A stretch of DNA of 64,000 nt from Polytrichum commune (Eukaryota > Streptophyta > Polytrichopsida > Polytrichales > Polytrichaceae). The notes beneath the pieces were generated by a model that saw nothing but the letters and a program-made list of their open reading frames with translations, did not search any database and was not told the origin of the DNA. Made by a program: the position numbers and the translations under genes. Shown in pieces: positions 33,225 through 44,361 of this stretch. The DNA lies in the NCBI GenBank assembly GCA_950295325.1, contig OX485809.1:1552001-1616000 (forward strand), given 5' to 3'. Numbering within the stretch: the stretch's first letter is position 1; every line of letters begins with the position of its first letter.

Positions 33225-33987
33225 GAGAATAGAGAAGCCCGTACCATCACCATGAACCAAAGAAGCTACATCAAGAAGGCCCTAAAGCGTTCAACATGGA
33301 AGAATGTAAACCGGTTGGAATTATGTTCGATGCGAATTCAAAATTATTAAAACTTTCGGAGTGTTCCATACAAAGCCAAGTAGGATCTCTCATGTATGCA
33401 ATGGTGGCCACAAGGGCCGATATTGCATTTGCGGTGGGTATAGTGAGTCAATTCATATCGAAGGTTGGTCCACCGCATTGGATGGCTCTGAAATGTATTA
33501 TGAGGTATTTGAAGGTTATTTTGGACTTCAAATTATGCCTCGGAGGCAAGGATATTGCCTTGAGAGGATTTTGAGATATGGATTGGGGGGAAGATGCAAA
33601 CGACCAGCGATCCATCACATGATACATATTTTTTGTTGGCGTTTCGTAAAGATCCAAGAAACAACCAAACATTGCATTGTTTATGACAGAGGCGGAGTAC
33701 ATAGCCACTAGCCATTGCACGAAGGAAGCAGTTTGGCTTAGGCAACTCTTGGCAGATGTGGAATCTGTGCAAGAAGGACCAACATTCATCATGTGCAACA
33801 ATCAAATATGCATAGCACTTGCAAAGAATCTCATACAACATTCTCGGACCAAATATATCAATGTACAACATCACTTCATTAGAGAGAAACTAGAAAACCA
33901 AGAGCTATGTTTGAAGTATTGTCCAACGAAAGATATGATAGCAGACATGCTAACCAAACACTTGCAAAGAACAGGCATCAAGCATTA
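33225..33987 (+). pseudogene. Ty1/copia pol C-terminal end: RT tail and RNase H (+ strand)
   Basis: Reads RTITMNQRSYIKKALKRFNM, QSQVGSLMYAMVATRADIAF, WMALKCIMRYLKVILDFKL, then after stops and frame changes (33573 and about 33680) TEAEYIATSHCTKEAVWL, FIMCNNQICIALAKN, KYINVQHHFIREKLEN and CPTKDMIADMLTKHLQ. These are the C-terminal RT and RNase H blocks of copia pol (SlmYa, RPDia, TEAEYxA, DNqxaialakNP, HIdvryHFIRe, DiltKpL). The catalytic DN has become NN in MCNNQ. The normal middle (CDADWAGD) is broken. The 3' LTR follows directly; the 5' part is missing before about 33220. Confidence 0.92.
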
Positions 33988-34034
33988 ACAAGGACAATGG
34001 ATTTAGAAGCCTTTGATTACTTGCAAAGTGGGAG

Positions 34035-34315
34035 TGTAGAAGGTAGAGCATTAGATTGCTTGTAATCAATAAAAATGTAATGAAAGAGGCATAACAAAGA
34101 ATAACGTCAGAATAAGGCTACAATGCTAGTCCAAAGAGGGATAAGAATTATCATATATTGTTTGTATGAATCAATGAAAAGAAGAAAAGCAATAAAAGGC
34201 AAAGCAAGGAGAAGATGGGATCATCTCACTCCAAGCATTATTCATATGCCTTTGTAATGTCTATATGCTTGTGCAATCTTATCTTTAGTCCTATTGATAT
34301 CCAATAATTTTTACA
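34035..34315 (+). mobile_element. Ty1/copia 3' LTR
   Basis: Preceded by a polypurine-type CAAAGTGGGAG and starts TGTAGAAGGTAGAGC; ends TTTTTACA (TG...CA). The 281-bp sequence is matched over nearly its full length by the solo LTR at 11745-12016, which confirms the boundaries at the left side. Confidence 0.88.
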
Positions 34316-34319
34316 TCAT

Positions 34320-34740
34320 CCCCGTTAACAGTAAATCTAAAACTTGTAAGCAGTATACTTGAGACTTGTAAACTGTGAACCATTCATGTTATAAACTTGC
34401 AATGATTTGCTTCAAGTTGTTGCAATTATATGTTATGTCTCTATGAAGTTTTACACTTGTATGGTTCCACAATAATATGAATGCATAGTATTTTTTTTGC
34501 CATATTTTTTTGCACCACTTTTGTAATGTATACTTTTGAATTAATATTTTTTTGGTTAAATGAATATAGCTGCCAAAAATTGCAATAATGTTGGAAATAT
34601 AACTCATAGTTGAGTGGATAAAAATAGGTCATTTTGGATAATTGAGTAATTATAGGGAGTTTTAACTCATGCCTTGGAGGTAAATAGCCCTGACACAAGT
34701 GCTCCTTATCTTCACATGATGCAAAAAAATCCTATAGAGT
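34320..34740. other. Intergenic, no recognised feature
   Basis: AT-rich DNA between a copia LTR and a tandem duplication; nothing recognised. Confidence 0.35.
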
Positions 34741-34744
34741 GACC

Positions 34745-35335
34745 TACCCGAGGACACAAGCTGCGATGAAGATGATGGATTCAAGGAAGGTTGAGATTGA
34801 CTCAATAAATGTTACCTACATTCTTAATGGTTGACACTTGACTAAGTAGTCCATTGGGAATGTTCCGGGGGGGGGGGCCGTAGTGAACGAATGACTTACA
34901 TGAATGAAAAATAATGATTTATATAGATCTCAAAGGTATAGTTGAATGCTCTAAAAAATAATTTGTAATTTCTAGCGTCCCCTCTTTGAAATGCTCAAGA
35001 GTACATTTATTTCTACCTACATGGAGGAGGGAAAAAGGAAGCATAAGAGAAGGCCTCGGGCATGGGCTGCAATGAAGATGCTAGGTTCCAATGAGGGTTG
35101 AGATTGACTTGATAAAATTTGCTTACACTCTTGATGGTTGACACATGGTCGAGGGGTTTATCATGAGGGAGGGGTGGGGCAATGAAAAAATTATTAACAT
35201 GGATGAAAAACAATCATTTACATAAATGGTTAATCTATAGTTGAATGGATTATAAATATATTTTAAATTGGCAACACCCCTCTGAAAAATGTTTAGAAGT
35301 GCATTTTATTCCTACCTTTGGGGAGGAGGAACAAT
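34745..35335 (+). repeat. Diverged tandem duplication, period about 306 bp
   Basis: Unit 1 has CTGCGATGAAGATGATGG (34761), GGTTGAGATTGACTC, CTTAATGGTTGACACTTG and CTACCTACATGGAGGAGG. Unit 2 has CTGCAATGAAGATGCTAGG (35067), GGTTGAGATTGACTTG, CTTGATGGTTGACACATGG and CTACCTTTGGGGAGGAGG in the same order. A G11 tract at 34867-34877 lies in unit 1. Confidence 0.8.
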
Positions 35336-35339
35336 GTTT

Positions 35340-35917
35340 GTGTAACCCCACCCCTCTCCTCGTAATTAACAACCTCTAGTCACATGTGATAACTAACTTC
35401 AAAACTACGTGACCTCCCCAAGGATCAGCCTCTGCAAGGTTAGCTTGGCCCACCAATTCTCACAAGTTACAAAGCATGTTTCTTTTTAAGGCTAGTCCCC
35501 ATTGTTTTTGTACATGTAAATTTAAACTTTGAGGAAGCGTGTGTGCCTCTATAGGTAAGCTCTCAAACTCGCCTTCTAGCCAACTCACTAAAAGTTTGAT
35601 CCGGAGACTTTACAAATTATTCTAAAAATCCTCATTCAAGCTCATTCAAATTTTGGCATCCCCAAACCGATCAAGCTCACTAGCCACATCAAATTTGAAA
35701 AACATGGGTTCTTTCATCCATCAAGGTAGCCCACTACTTAGGATGATATATATGTGAAATGAGGTTGCCTTTATAAGAGGTTGCCTTTGTGAGGGGTTGC
35801 CTCTACACCCATGCAAATTATCTTGAGTCAAAACCATATTATAACAACTTATAACATTGTTTATTAATCCATACTTTTAGCAACCACTGTAAGAATTGAT
35901 TGTTTTTTGTATTGTTG
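35340..35917. other. Intergenic, no recognised feature
   Basis: Nothing recognised except short direct repeats of GAGGTTGCCTTTATAAG / GAGGTTGCCTTTGTGAG near 35760-35800. Confidence 0.35.
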
Positions 35918-35920
35918 TTA

Positions 35921-36612
35921 GGGCCACTTCACACACGAGACTGAGAGCCCGTGACCAGTATACATTTCTTCTTCTTTTTTTCTTTTTTTGACAGAAGGTT
36001 GACAAGCCAATGCCAAAGCACAGGAGGCGGTTGACCACCTAGCAAGATTTCCGTCAAGTAGAGAGGAGATTTCACAGCCGGGAATCGAACCACCAACCTA
36101 TTCCTTGCAATTTGGGTATCTCTCCACCATCATCCGGTAGTTTAGGGTCGTCTCGGACCATGTGACCAGTACACTTCAAGCACTCTCATTGGTGGAAAAG
36201 GCGGAGCCGGTCCAAGTTCGTTTCCCACTACACTTGAGGGACCAACGCTTAAAGTCTACATGGATTCCACATGGCATCGAATGGATCATGTTTCATGGTC
36301 ACTTGGCCTATTTTCAAAAACCACCTCTTGGAGGTAGGCCTGACACAAAACCAGGAGACCAAGACACTCCCAACGCTCACAACCGTTGGTTTATTTTATT
36401 TTATCATCATGTGTGAGGACCTGCATGAATAGAAACTCATTGACATAGCATTTGATTGAGGGCATGGGCTCATATGACTTCACACTACACTTGAGGATCC
36501 GTGACCACACTACATGATTTCGGAGGTGTCTTACGACAACCTTTGGACACTTTCTTTTGGGCTGTCACAATCTCACGGTCACACGGCTCTCGGCTCATGT
36601 GTGAAGTGGCCC
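35921..36612. mobile_element. PIF/Harbinger-like MITE, TSD TTA
   Basis: Left end GGGCCACTTCACACACGAG; right end is its inverse (CATGTGTGAAGTGGCCC). TTA flanks both sides (35918-35920 and 36613-36615), as expected of PIF/Harbinger (Tourist-type) elements. The interior carries short repeats (CACTACACTTGAGG at about 36228 and 36484) and a SINE insertion. No transposase. A relative lies at 42743-43242. Confidence 0.85.
35961..36161 (-). mobile_element. tRNA-derived SINE inserted in the PIF-like element
   Basis: About 201 bp flanked by GTGACCAGTA at 35951-35960 and 36162-36171 (10-bp target duplication). On the - strand it has a perfect pol III B box, GGTTCGATTCC, about 65-75 bp from its 5' end, an A-box-like GATGGTGGAGAG upstream, and an A-rich 3' tail (CAAAAAAAGAAAAAAAG). 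This is the known layout of tRNA-derived SINEs. No second copy was noticed in the window. Confidence 0.82.
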
Positions 36613-36615
36613 TTA

Positions 36616-36960
36616 TTATAATGAAAACAAGCCTCCAAAGTCGTGTCCGGTGTGGATAAATTAGTGTGGGGCAACCTGATTGCAAATATCAGTGTAGACA
36701 TCACACATTTTGTACCAAAGTATTCGTCCTCGAGAATCATCCACCACGAAAGCAAGTCATGTGCTTTCTGTGGTGGCAGCTAATTTAACTTGACGTATGG
36801 TGTGAAGAATCATTGCCATTTAGTTAATCGTGTGGCCCAGCCCCTGCCCATACCGAGTGTCAGTTTCATGGACGTGTATCACGATATCATGGGCCACTTT
36901 TCTTTCCTTCCCTCCTTCCTTTCATGGCCGCATCTTCCACCCGGTTACTTTTCCCAACTA
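36616..36960. other. Intergenic, no recognised feature
   Basis: No domain or paired repeat recognised. Confidence 0.3.
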
Positions 36961-36964
36961 GCCC

Positions 36965-37275
36965 ACTTCTTCTTCTCCTAGGATATGAAACACGCGATTA
37001 GTGCTAGATAGTGAGTCAACTCATGTTGAGATCATAACCACTTTTCTCATACCTTTTGGAGCTCATTTGAAGTATTGTATTCAATGTATCGAAGTGAAGG
37101 ATTTTGCGTGCTCTTTAAGTGGTCATATGCGTTCTTCCCTCCCTCGATTATGTTGATTGTTGAATCTGGAATGAATTTTGTATTCTGAGCACACAATCCA
37201 ACCTCTTTTGAGCAAGTGTCTTTATGGTATTTGTCTGGAACCACACCAAACCACAAATCGTTCAAGTATACTAGG
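36965..37275 (+). repeat. Family B, copy 9 (long copy)
   Basis: Begins with GATATGAAACACGCGATTAG, passes GCTCTTTAAGTGGTCATATG and ends TGTCTTTATGGTATTTG plus GAACCACACCAAACCAC. It has both the TATGAAACACG end and the inner family B blocks. Confidence 0.6.
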
Positions 37276-37860
37276 TGTATGGTTAAAATAAGTAATGGAG
37301 CTGGGCACATTTTCCTTAATTAGGGGAGAAAAATGCGGACTTCGTGGATTTGAAGGGGAGAATAGGTGATTTCCTTCAGAGTGTGATTGACGGTTATTGA
37401 TGAAGGAGTAAGGAGGTCATACATGTCCACTCCAATCATGTTGACCACTAAGCCTATATTGATTAACATATTATGAAAACAATGCTTAAATATATAAGTG
37501 TCCGGATTTTTGTGTTTGATTTAGGCACGTCTACCTTAGTGCCGTATGGCTCAGTCTCTCTCTCTCCCTCAGTTAAGTTACGTCGCATAGCAATGTCACC
37601 AAATTCAAATGAACTTTGGATACGGCTCTTTGATATCGCAAGGCAAGGTGTGCACGATCGCATGACCCAAAGAAAGCTACCTTTGGGGTTGATGTTATAA
37701 AGACGGAGACTTTCAATTCCGCACGCATTTGCTGCTCATTGGATCATATTAGAAGTTGTCTTGGCTAACGAGCAATTGCAAATCACACCGATTGTCATTT
37801 CAAATCTCAAATAGGAATTGAGATGCAAAGCTATAAGAGGTTATAGTGACATTTTTTTTT
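37276..37860. other. Intergenic, no recognised feature
   Basis: Nothing recognised; opposed frames around 37463-37700 have no known domain. Confidence 0.3.
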
Positions 37861-37864
37861 TCTT

Positions 37865-38025
37865 TAAGTGGACACAAAGGCCCCTCTCAATTGTGTTGGG
37901 AATTGAACCTAGAATGGTGAATACATTTTTGGGCACATTGTCCAATCTCATTGCAACATTGTTTTTCTAAGTGTTCATTCTCAAGTACAAGTCTGCAAAG
38001 AGCTCGGAGGTGTCTAAATAAACTC
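37865..38025 (+). repeat. Family B, copy 10 (fragment)
   Basis: GAACCTAGAATGGTGAATAC, CATTGTCCAATCTCATTGC and TAAGTGTTCATTCTCAAG keep family B block order. Confidence 0.5.
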
Positions 38026-38284
38026 ATCCATTAGGAAGTTCAAAATGTACGGAGTTTTTTTATGATTCAGTTTATTATATTTTCAGTAGATTTTGACTAC
38101 AAAAGTGTCTTCATAGATCCCAAAATTGCTCTAACGGGTCTAGTTGAAATGAAGCGGTTGTCAACCCATTATTGCCCCAAGAACCCCATGGGATCTCTTT
38201 CAAAAAGAGAAGCCACAATAAATCCACACCATGGTTTCATCTAGGCCCCCCACTTGCCTTGGACTTATGTGTATGTTTGATCAA

Positions 38285-38885
38285 TTTTAATTGTCATTCA
38301 ACTTCAAATCCAAAGTGTCACGTAACATTTTTAAAAAGAAGAATGTTAATTGTCATCTACATTTTCTTTTAAATTGTCACTTCAATGTCACATGTCTAGC
38401 AGTACGTGTCACTTCAAATTCTAACATGTTGATAGACGTGTGGTTTTTTTTCTTCACAAGTCACACTATATGTCAAAATCTAAATTGTGCGTGTCAATTG
38501 ATCTGCATTTTTTTGTGTGCAAGTTCTTGGGTGTCAAATGTTTAAAACTTGCAAAAACTTTGTCAAAAATACACACTACATTGGACATAACATTATTCAG
38601 CCATGTGGGTCAGTTGCATGAACGTGGAATATGTCAAGTTTATTTTATGGGCTCCCCAAAAAAGGAAGAATATTCACTTATTATTCATACATTCAAGTTG
38701 ACACTTGGAAATTTGGGTGGAGTTATACTCCCAACACTATTCACATGATTCACTATTCATCATGGTATTATTTACAAGAAACATTGCTCACCCATATATT
38801 ATTCATTGAAACTTATATTTATAGCAACATTATCACTAAATATACCAACGCTATTCATACCAACCCTATTCATTATTTGTACCAG
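38285..38885. repeat. Clusters of TGTCA and ATTCAT short words
   Basis: About a dozen TGTCA words (TTGTCATT, TGTCACGT, TGTCACTT and similar) lie between 38285 and 38575, all in one orientation. Next, TATTCA/ATTCAT words recur about a dozen times between 38665 and 38880. Such word clusters resemble subterminal repeats of DNA transposons, but no termini were found. Confidence 0.45.
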
Positions 38886-39369
38886 TGTTGGTTTCTTCCT
38901 ATTGTCTAAGTACCTTCCCTTGACCGTAAAGGTCCATGTTGGATGCTAAATATAGAATGGAACACACCCATGTAGTTGAATATTGTTATGGAGATTCTTT
39001 TTATGTTTCAAAAATATGCAAGTGCAAGTTCCGTTTGAGTTTATTTTAATTCAAAGGAAAATGTAGCTCCATAGTGATTTTGAAGCTTGTAGAAGGTCAC
39101 CACCATTTGAATGAGGAAGCATAATTTCTTGCATGTGGGTGTTGGCTATTATAAGGATCAACCATCCTCAGTAGTGGCGTCAATACCTTGAACCAAACGT
39201 GCTTCAAAATTTGCATCCAAGCCCATTATGAGAGACACTCATCATTTGATTAATGAACTTTGACCACCTCTACAATAGGCTAATGAGTTTCAAATTTTGA
39301 ACATTCAAATTCTCACATGTATATAACAATTTATAATTTAATTAGGGGTCCTCAACCTGAAGAGCAATT

Positions 39370-40040
39370 ATGTTCTCCAGACAATTTTGTGGGGGCACCA
39401 CAAGTGGTATACAAATGATATACAAGTGGTATACCAATTGGCCACATCTCATGAAAATTTGGCAAAAAATCATTGCAACACTGGGTTACAACTATCATCG
39501 CAATTGGGGTGGAAAAATCCAAGGTACATAAGCATACATACGTTAGTTTTGCAGGAGGTTGAAATGCTCAAGCTGAGCAAGACCCCGCCATAGACACCCA
39601 AGCCTCCAACAACCAAGTTGTTAATGCAACTACCAAAAATGGGAGCAACACACACACCCTAATAGCACAATAAGGGCTTCCCTTGAACACTAAGATGGCC
39701 AATTCAATTGTGGTGGTGGGTACAAGAGCAACCAAGGGATAGGATCAACCAAGGCTAGCACCACGCGGATTTATACAATTGGAGTTTTATGGGTTTTTAT
39801 TTTAAAACCCAATCATTTGAGGTCCATCGAAATCTAGTTTTATTCGGTTTTTTGTATTAAACGAAAAAATCCAATGCATCAGCCAGAAAAACTTGGAGTT
39901 TTTCCACAATTATTGGCAGCTTTAATACATATGGCGGCAGCTGGAATAAAATCATGGTTTTATTTGCTGAAATTAGGTTAAAACCAAAAACCCAATGCAT
40001 CGGCCGGAAAAAATTGGGTTTTTTCCACCCTTGGGATCAA
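39370..40040. repeat. Short local repeats; paired AATGCATCxGCCxGAAAAA blocks
   Basis: GTGGTATACAAATGATATAC repeats itself near 39400-39440. Two copies of CAATGCATCAGCCAGAAAAA / CAATGCATCGGCCGGAAAAA, each followed by TTGGAGTTTTTCCA or TTGGGTTTTTTCCA, lie at about 39872 and 39992. It may be a small MITE; no target duplication established. Confidence 0.4.
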
Positions 40041-40129
40041 CAAGGAGTTAAGGCTATTGTGTGAGGTCTAGCTTGATGTGAAGTTGCCATGACATGGTCA
40101 ACTAGGAAATTGATAAGAAAAAGCAAAAG

Positions 40130-40760
40130 AAAAAAATTCTCCTAGATAAGGAAGACAAATTGAGTGTTGAAGGGAAAGAAATTGGACAAGGAGAAGGCCT
40201 TGAAGACGTAGCCCGAGATCATGGCGCACATTCAAGACCAAAGGATACGATACCTCCACAAGCAGCTATGTCTAAAATTGTAGAAGAGGGAGAAAAAACA
40301 ATAACCAAGGACATGGTCCGGGTGGCTGAAGGAGAAACGAAGGGAAGAAAAGCCTCAAGAATGAAGGTGAGAGCTAAACCATCTACCAAATGTGCAGCTT
40401 TGTCGCAAACCAAATGAAAATACGGGATTACGTTACTTTGGGGAGTTGTTCATGGTTTATTAATTGCCATGTTACTCTTCAATCGACTGAAGAGAAGGAT
40501 TTGAGAGAGAAAGCACATCCAATAGAATTGTCACTTGATGATGTAGACATGATAGATTCAGAGGATGAGCTAGAGGTAATTGCCAAACCTACAAGGAAGG
40601 GTGAACATAAATGTGTTTCTAATACCAATGAGGCTAGAACTACAACTATAACTCAAACCTTGGTCATAGCACATACTCGTAGTGCTTATGGAGGCACTCC
40701 TAGTCCATCTACACATAATCCATCTATTTCCTCTATCAAGTTCCCATACTTTGGATTCTA
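40130..40760 (+). pseudogene. Coding-like charged fragment, unrecognised
   Basis: Two + frames (40160-40417 and 40390-40761) give a highly charged protein: KIVEEGEKTITKDMVRVAEG, KGRKASRMKVRAKPS, then an acidic IELSLDDVDMIDSEDELEV. No domain recognised. The composition resembles the nucleic-acid-binding C-terminal part of some plant retroelement ORF1/gag proteins, but this is only a composition argument. Confidence 0.3.
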
Positions 40761-40769
40761 GAAAACTTC

Positions 40770-41620
40770 TAGGAAAAATAGTGAGTGGTGCCTCCCAATC
40801 CACGCTAGTTGGTTCAATGATGTTGGAGAAGATTTCAATATGCATAATGATGGAGAATGGTGTTAATGAGATCCCACTTATGTTGAAAAGATTGAGTTTG
40901 TAAAAATAGAATGTTTTTGTTGTCATATGATGTATGTGTGTGTTTAATTGCTTCATTCATGTCCTTATTGCTAGGTGGGAGGCGGGTGGAAGAGGAAGGT
41001 TTCTTCGGACGTTGGCAACCTTGGAGGCTTTGATCTAATAATTGTTGATTGGCTTCAAAGCCTACTTGTGCATAGTATCTCTTCCCCTCCCAATGTAAAC
41101 CCTATTTGAAATGAACACAAGGGCAAGAACATTGGCTATTCGGTTGAATGACCATAACTATTTCACATTGTTGTTTAGATCCTTATAGCAGGATGAGGAT
41201 TTGAAAGTCATGTGAGAATAGTAATTCATTTGATAGACATGATATTTAAGTAAAACCTAACTAAGTTTAGATCCATAAAAAAACCATGTTGGATGCTATC
41301 ATAGGATCCTCCAATAGAATTGTGTGTAGGATCCTCTGCTAGAATATGCAAAGTTGATTATGATAATATAATAGCAAATGTTTTGATTAAATGCTCATTA
41401 CTTATCATTTAGTTACATATAGTTAACAATATTAAAAAGTAGATATTTGAATGTTTCCATCATATTTTTCTACCATAACATTCAAGTTTGCAATGAGGAT
41501 TCACATATCTTTCATAAAATTCAGGTATATTGGAAGTGTCTCGAAGGATCCGCCCATAGAATTGAAACAACCCAGAAGTCTAAATTTTGTGAATATGTTC
41601 GAGTTTAGTTAAACACAAGT
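40770..41620. other. Intergenic, no recognised feature
   Basis: AT-rich; a short echo of GGATGCTATCATAGGATCC / GTGTAGGATCCTC occurs near 41290-41340. Nothing else recognised. Confidence 0.3.
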
Positions 41621-41624
41621 ATAT

Positions 41625-41925
41625 GAAACACGCAATCGGTGTGAGATGATTAACAAATCCAAATTGTGCCCATATGCATCTGCTTGATGACTTTTGGAAT
41701 CCATATGAATATCTTGATCAATATCCAAGTGAAGCTTCTCGTGCTCATTGAGTAGTCATCTAGGTCCCCCCCCCCCTCCCCCCAATCATATTGACTATTG
41801 AGCCTAGGATGGTCAACATATTTTGATCACATAGTTCAATCTCTTTTAAACAAATGTATTTTTTGGTGTCCGTTCTTAGAACCACACCTAACCACATACC
41901 ACTCACATATGGGTGCCCATATTAT
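41625..41925 (+). repeat. Family B, copy 11 (long copy) with C11 tract
   Basis: TATGAAACACGCAATCGGTG, GATGATTAACAAATCC, GAGCCTAGGATGGTCAACAT, TTCAATCTCTTTTAAACAAA and CCACATACCACTCACATATG. This is the most complete copy together with those at 8.18 and 36.97 kb. C11 at 41766-41776. Confidence 0.7.
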
Positions 41926-42074
41926 ATATTGTTGTGTTTGAAGTAGACATGTCTACCTTGCGCGGGGCATTTTTCATTTCCATACTACACAATGAGTTAA
42001 ACCCGTACCATTGCCCTTCCTATCATGTGGTAGCTACACCAAAGAGTCTTATTACCATGGGCTACAATAAATTT

Positions 42075-42368
42075 CTAGAGCCCACACTAATTTTAAACCC
42101 ACACTAAGTTTCTAGTAGAAAATTAGCATGGGCCACATTGATTGTTTTTCTAGGAAATCAATGTGCATGATTATTTTTACTTTGTGATACTTTCGTCGTG
42201 AAACTAATACTCAACGAGTTGGCCAGAACTCTTCAGGAAGACTTCGGAGAAGACCCGGGGTCTTGGAACCACAATGATTCCACCTTGACTACAAACTTAG
42301 TGTGGCTCACGTTAATTGTTATCCACGCTAATTTTGAGCCCACACTAAGAGGACTATTTAGTGTACTT
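42075..42368. repeat. Family D MITE, copy 1 (left end uncertain)
   Basis: Right end, inverted: AAGTACACTAAATAGTCCTC then TTAGTGTGGGCTCAAAATTA. Left part has inverse-related AGCCCACACTAATTTT and ACCCACACTAAG. It matches the element at 54257-54616 at its right end (AAGAGGACTATTTAGTGTA versus AAAAGGACTGTTTTGTGTA). Confidence 0.5.
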
Positions 42369-42742
42369 CCTCCGAGCAACCAATGAGTGTTCCCCCTTTT
42401 GAAAAAACTTCCGGTCATGTGGTTTGAGCCTCATTGGTGTGGGGTTTCCAAACACATGTGGTGCACTAGGAAAGCACGAATTCCTTACGACCGGAGCCCC
42501 ACATCATTGGTGTGATAAGCTAACGTCTCGATCCACCTTCCCTTCATGGATGCGCAACTCTAACTTAACCTAACTGACCCTTCTTTCCAGCCACTGGGAC
42601 ATTATTATTCTCCCATACGGATGGCTGATGGAGAGGAGTTATCAAGCTAGGCTGTGTCCTCACTCCTCCTCGGCCAAAGCGGGACCCACCTTTTTGATCG
42701 GGCCCCACCACTTCACACAACATGCATTGTGTTTAGGGTTGA

Positions 42743-43242
42743 GGGCCGCTTCACACTATAGCATGTGGTCGAGAGGCCGTCGGTCGATTTCCACCAATCA
42801 GATTGCAAGAAACCAAGAATTCGGTCTCTGGACCCTTCACGCTAAAGGCCAAAGTTTAAAGGCCGTCGCTCTCCACAATGCCAACATGGCAGTACTTTTT
42901 CATCAAGGCAACGGACTCTCAAAGAAAGTTTGGGTTAGGCAGGAATGGAAACCCAAACTATGGTCGAGTGGCCATCGATTTTTTTCATAAAAAAATTCAA
43001 AAACTGAGAAGATCTTGACCGTTAGATTGAAGGGGTTGTTTTGGGCAGGGAATAAAGTGGGATGCTCTTTATGGGTTTGGACTTTGGGCTTGACTTCTGG
43101 AGGCTTCACACTCTGCCCACACGAAAGCTCCAATTACTATATTTTATTGGCTATTTTTAGCCCATCTCTTTGGACTCTCAACAAAGTTTGTTCATTCAAC
43201 CCACAGTCTCTTGACTTGGACGAGCATAGTGTGAAGCGACCC
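42743..43242. mobile_element. PIF/Harbinger-like MITE, copy 2
   Basis: Left GGGCCGCTTCACACTATAGC and right, inverted, GGGTCGCTTCACACTATGC. TTA follows the right end; the left flank is TTGA, a decayed TTA. Same terminal family as the element at 35921-36612, about 500 bp. The interior is not similar to copy 1. Confidence 0.75.
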
Positions 43243-43620
43243 TTACAATACTATGAAGAAGTGCACCGGTCGGTCAAGAATTTCAACTCAAGCCACGGTT
43301 ATTTGAGGCAACAGTTGGTATGGCAGACAAGATGGAAAAATGATTATAATTGTTTTTTGTGTAAAAATTAGCCTCAAGTTGGAGTTCTCCGGAGACCAAG
43401 TTTCTTGTTGAGGGTTTGAGGTTTGCCCACAAAACTCGGTCTTCGGAAACTACCCTAGCAAAAATTGTTGTCATGTTGGCAACCATGTCATTTGTTCATT
43501 CATGCATGAAATTCACCACCGGAGAAGTCTCGGCTATAGTGTAAACCCAACCAATGAAGAACCCATTTCATAGCCAATTATGTTGCTCCATTCCCCTAAT
43601 ATTCATGATTGGTGCACTTC

Positions 43621-44361
43621 ATTATAGTCTAAATTAGCCCTTATTGTCGCCAATTTTATTTGCCTTGCTCAATGCTAATTGTAAACCACCCATGTAGTAT
43701 CACCAACACTTAATGTAAGCCTGATACTATTTGTCATCCCTTGTAAATCATTTTTTTTAAAAGGATATTATAGATCTACAATGTTGCAATTACTATCACT
43801 TATTGAGTTATTTTTTATACAAATCTAAATCATCCATGACATTGTTTCATTACAATTATGCTCGGATGCAAAATATATCAACCTTTGTTTCAATAATTGA
43901 CATAGATTTTATGCATTATGTTGTAGAAGAGTGGGCATGCAGAGCAAGCACACAACCGCACATCAACAACATCCCCGCGGAGCATGTAGGGTTTTGGACA
44001 ATGGATGAACTAAAAGTACGTTGGGATGACAACACTTGTAATGTTTACAAGCATTGGCATCCCAACTTACTTTTAGTTCATCCCAATGCCAATTATTGTA
44101 ACAAAGTTTGGTGATTTTTTCATCCTCACATATATGTAAATGAGATAATGTCATGGATGATTGGAATTTGGATGAAAAATCGCTTAGTAAGTGACAATAA
44201 TTGTAACATTGTAAATCTATAATGCTCAAATGTGTTTTTATAAGGAATGACAAATAATAGGTTTACAATTAGTGTTAGTGACACCACTCGGGCAGTTTAT
44301 AATTAGTAATTAGCAAGGCAGCTAGAATTGGTGGCACTAAATACAATATTTAGTGTATAAT
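43621..44361. mobile_element. 741-bp foldback element with about 270-bp inverted arms
   Basis: The left arm includes ATTATAGTCTAAATTAGCCC, TTGCCTTGCTCAATGCTAAT, ATACTATTTGTCATCCCTTG and AAATCATCCATGACATTG. The right arm carries the inverse of each, in reverse order (for example AAGGAATGACAAATAATAGG and CAATGTCATGGATG-like TAATGTCATGGATGATTGG). Arms extend about 270 bp with small differences. The loop holds its own 81-bp hairpin. Edges end in ATTATA / TATAAT. No coding capacity. A Mutator-type or Foldback class is possible; no target duplication established. Confidence 0.8.
44003..44083. repeat. 81-bp hairpin nested in the foldback loop
   Basis: GGATGAACTAAAAGTACGTT at the left and the inverse (TTACTTTTAGTTCATCC) at the right give a stem of about 26 bp. 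CAAT lies on both sides and could be a short target duplication. Confidence 0.75.

Noticed and set aside
42628-43371. Possible gene from long + frames (42628-42990 and 43015-43371)
   Set aside because: Both frames lie over a PIF-like MITE, have no domain and end at the element's own termini.
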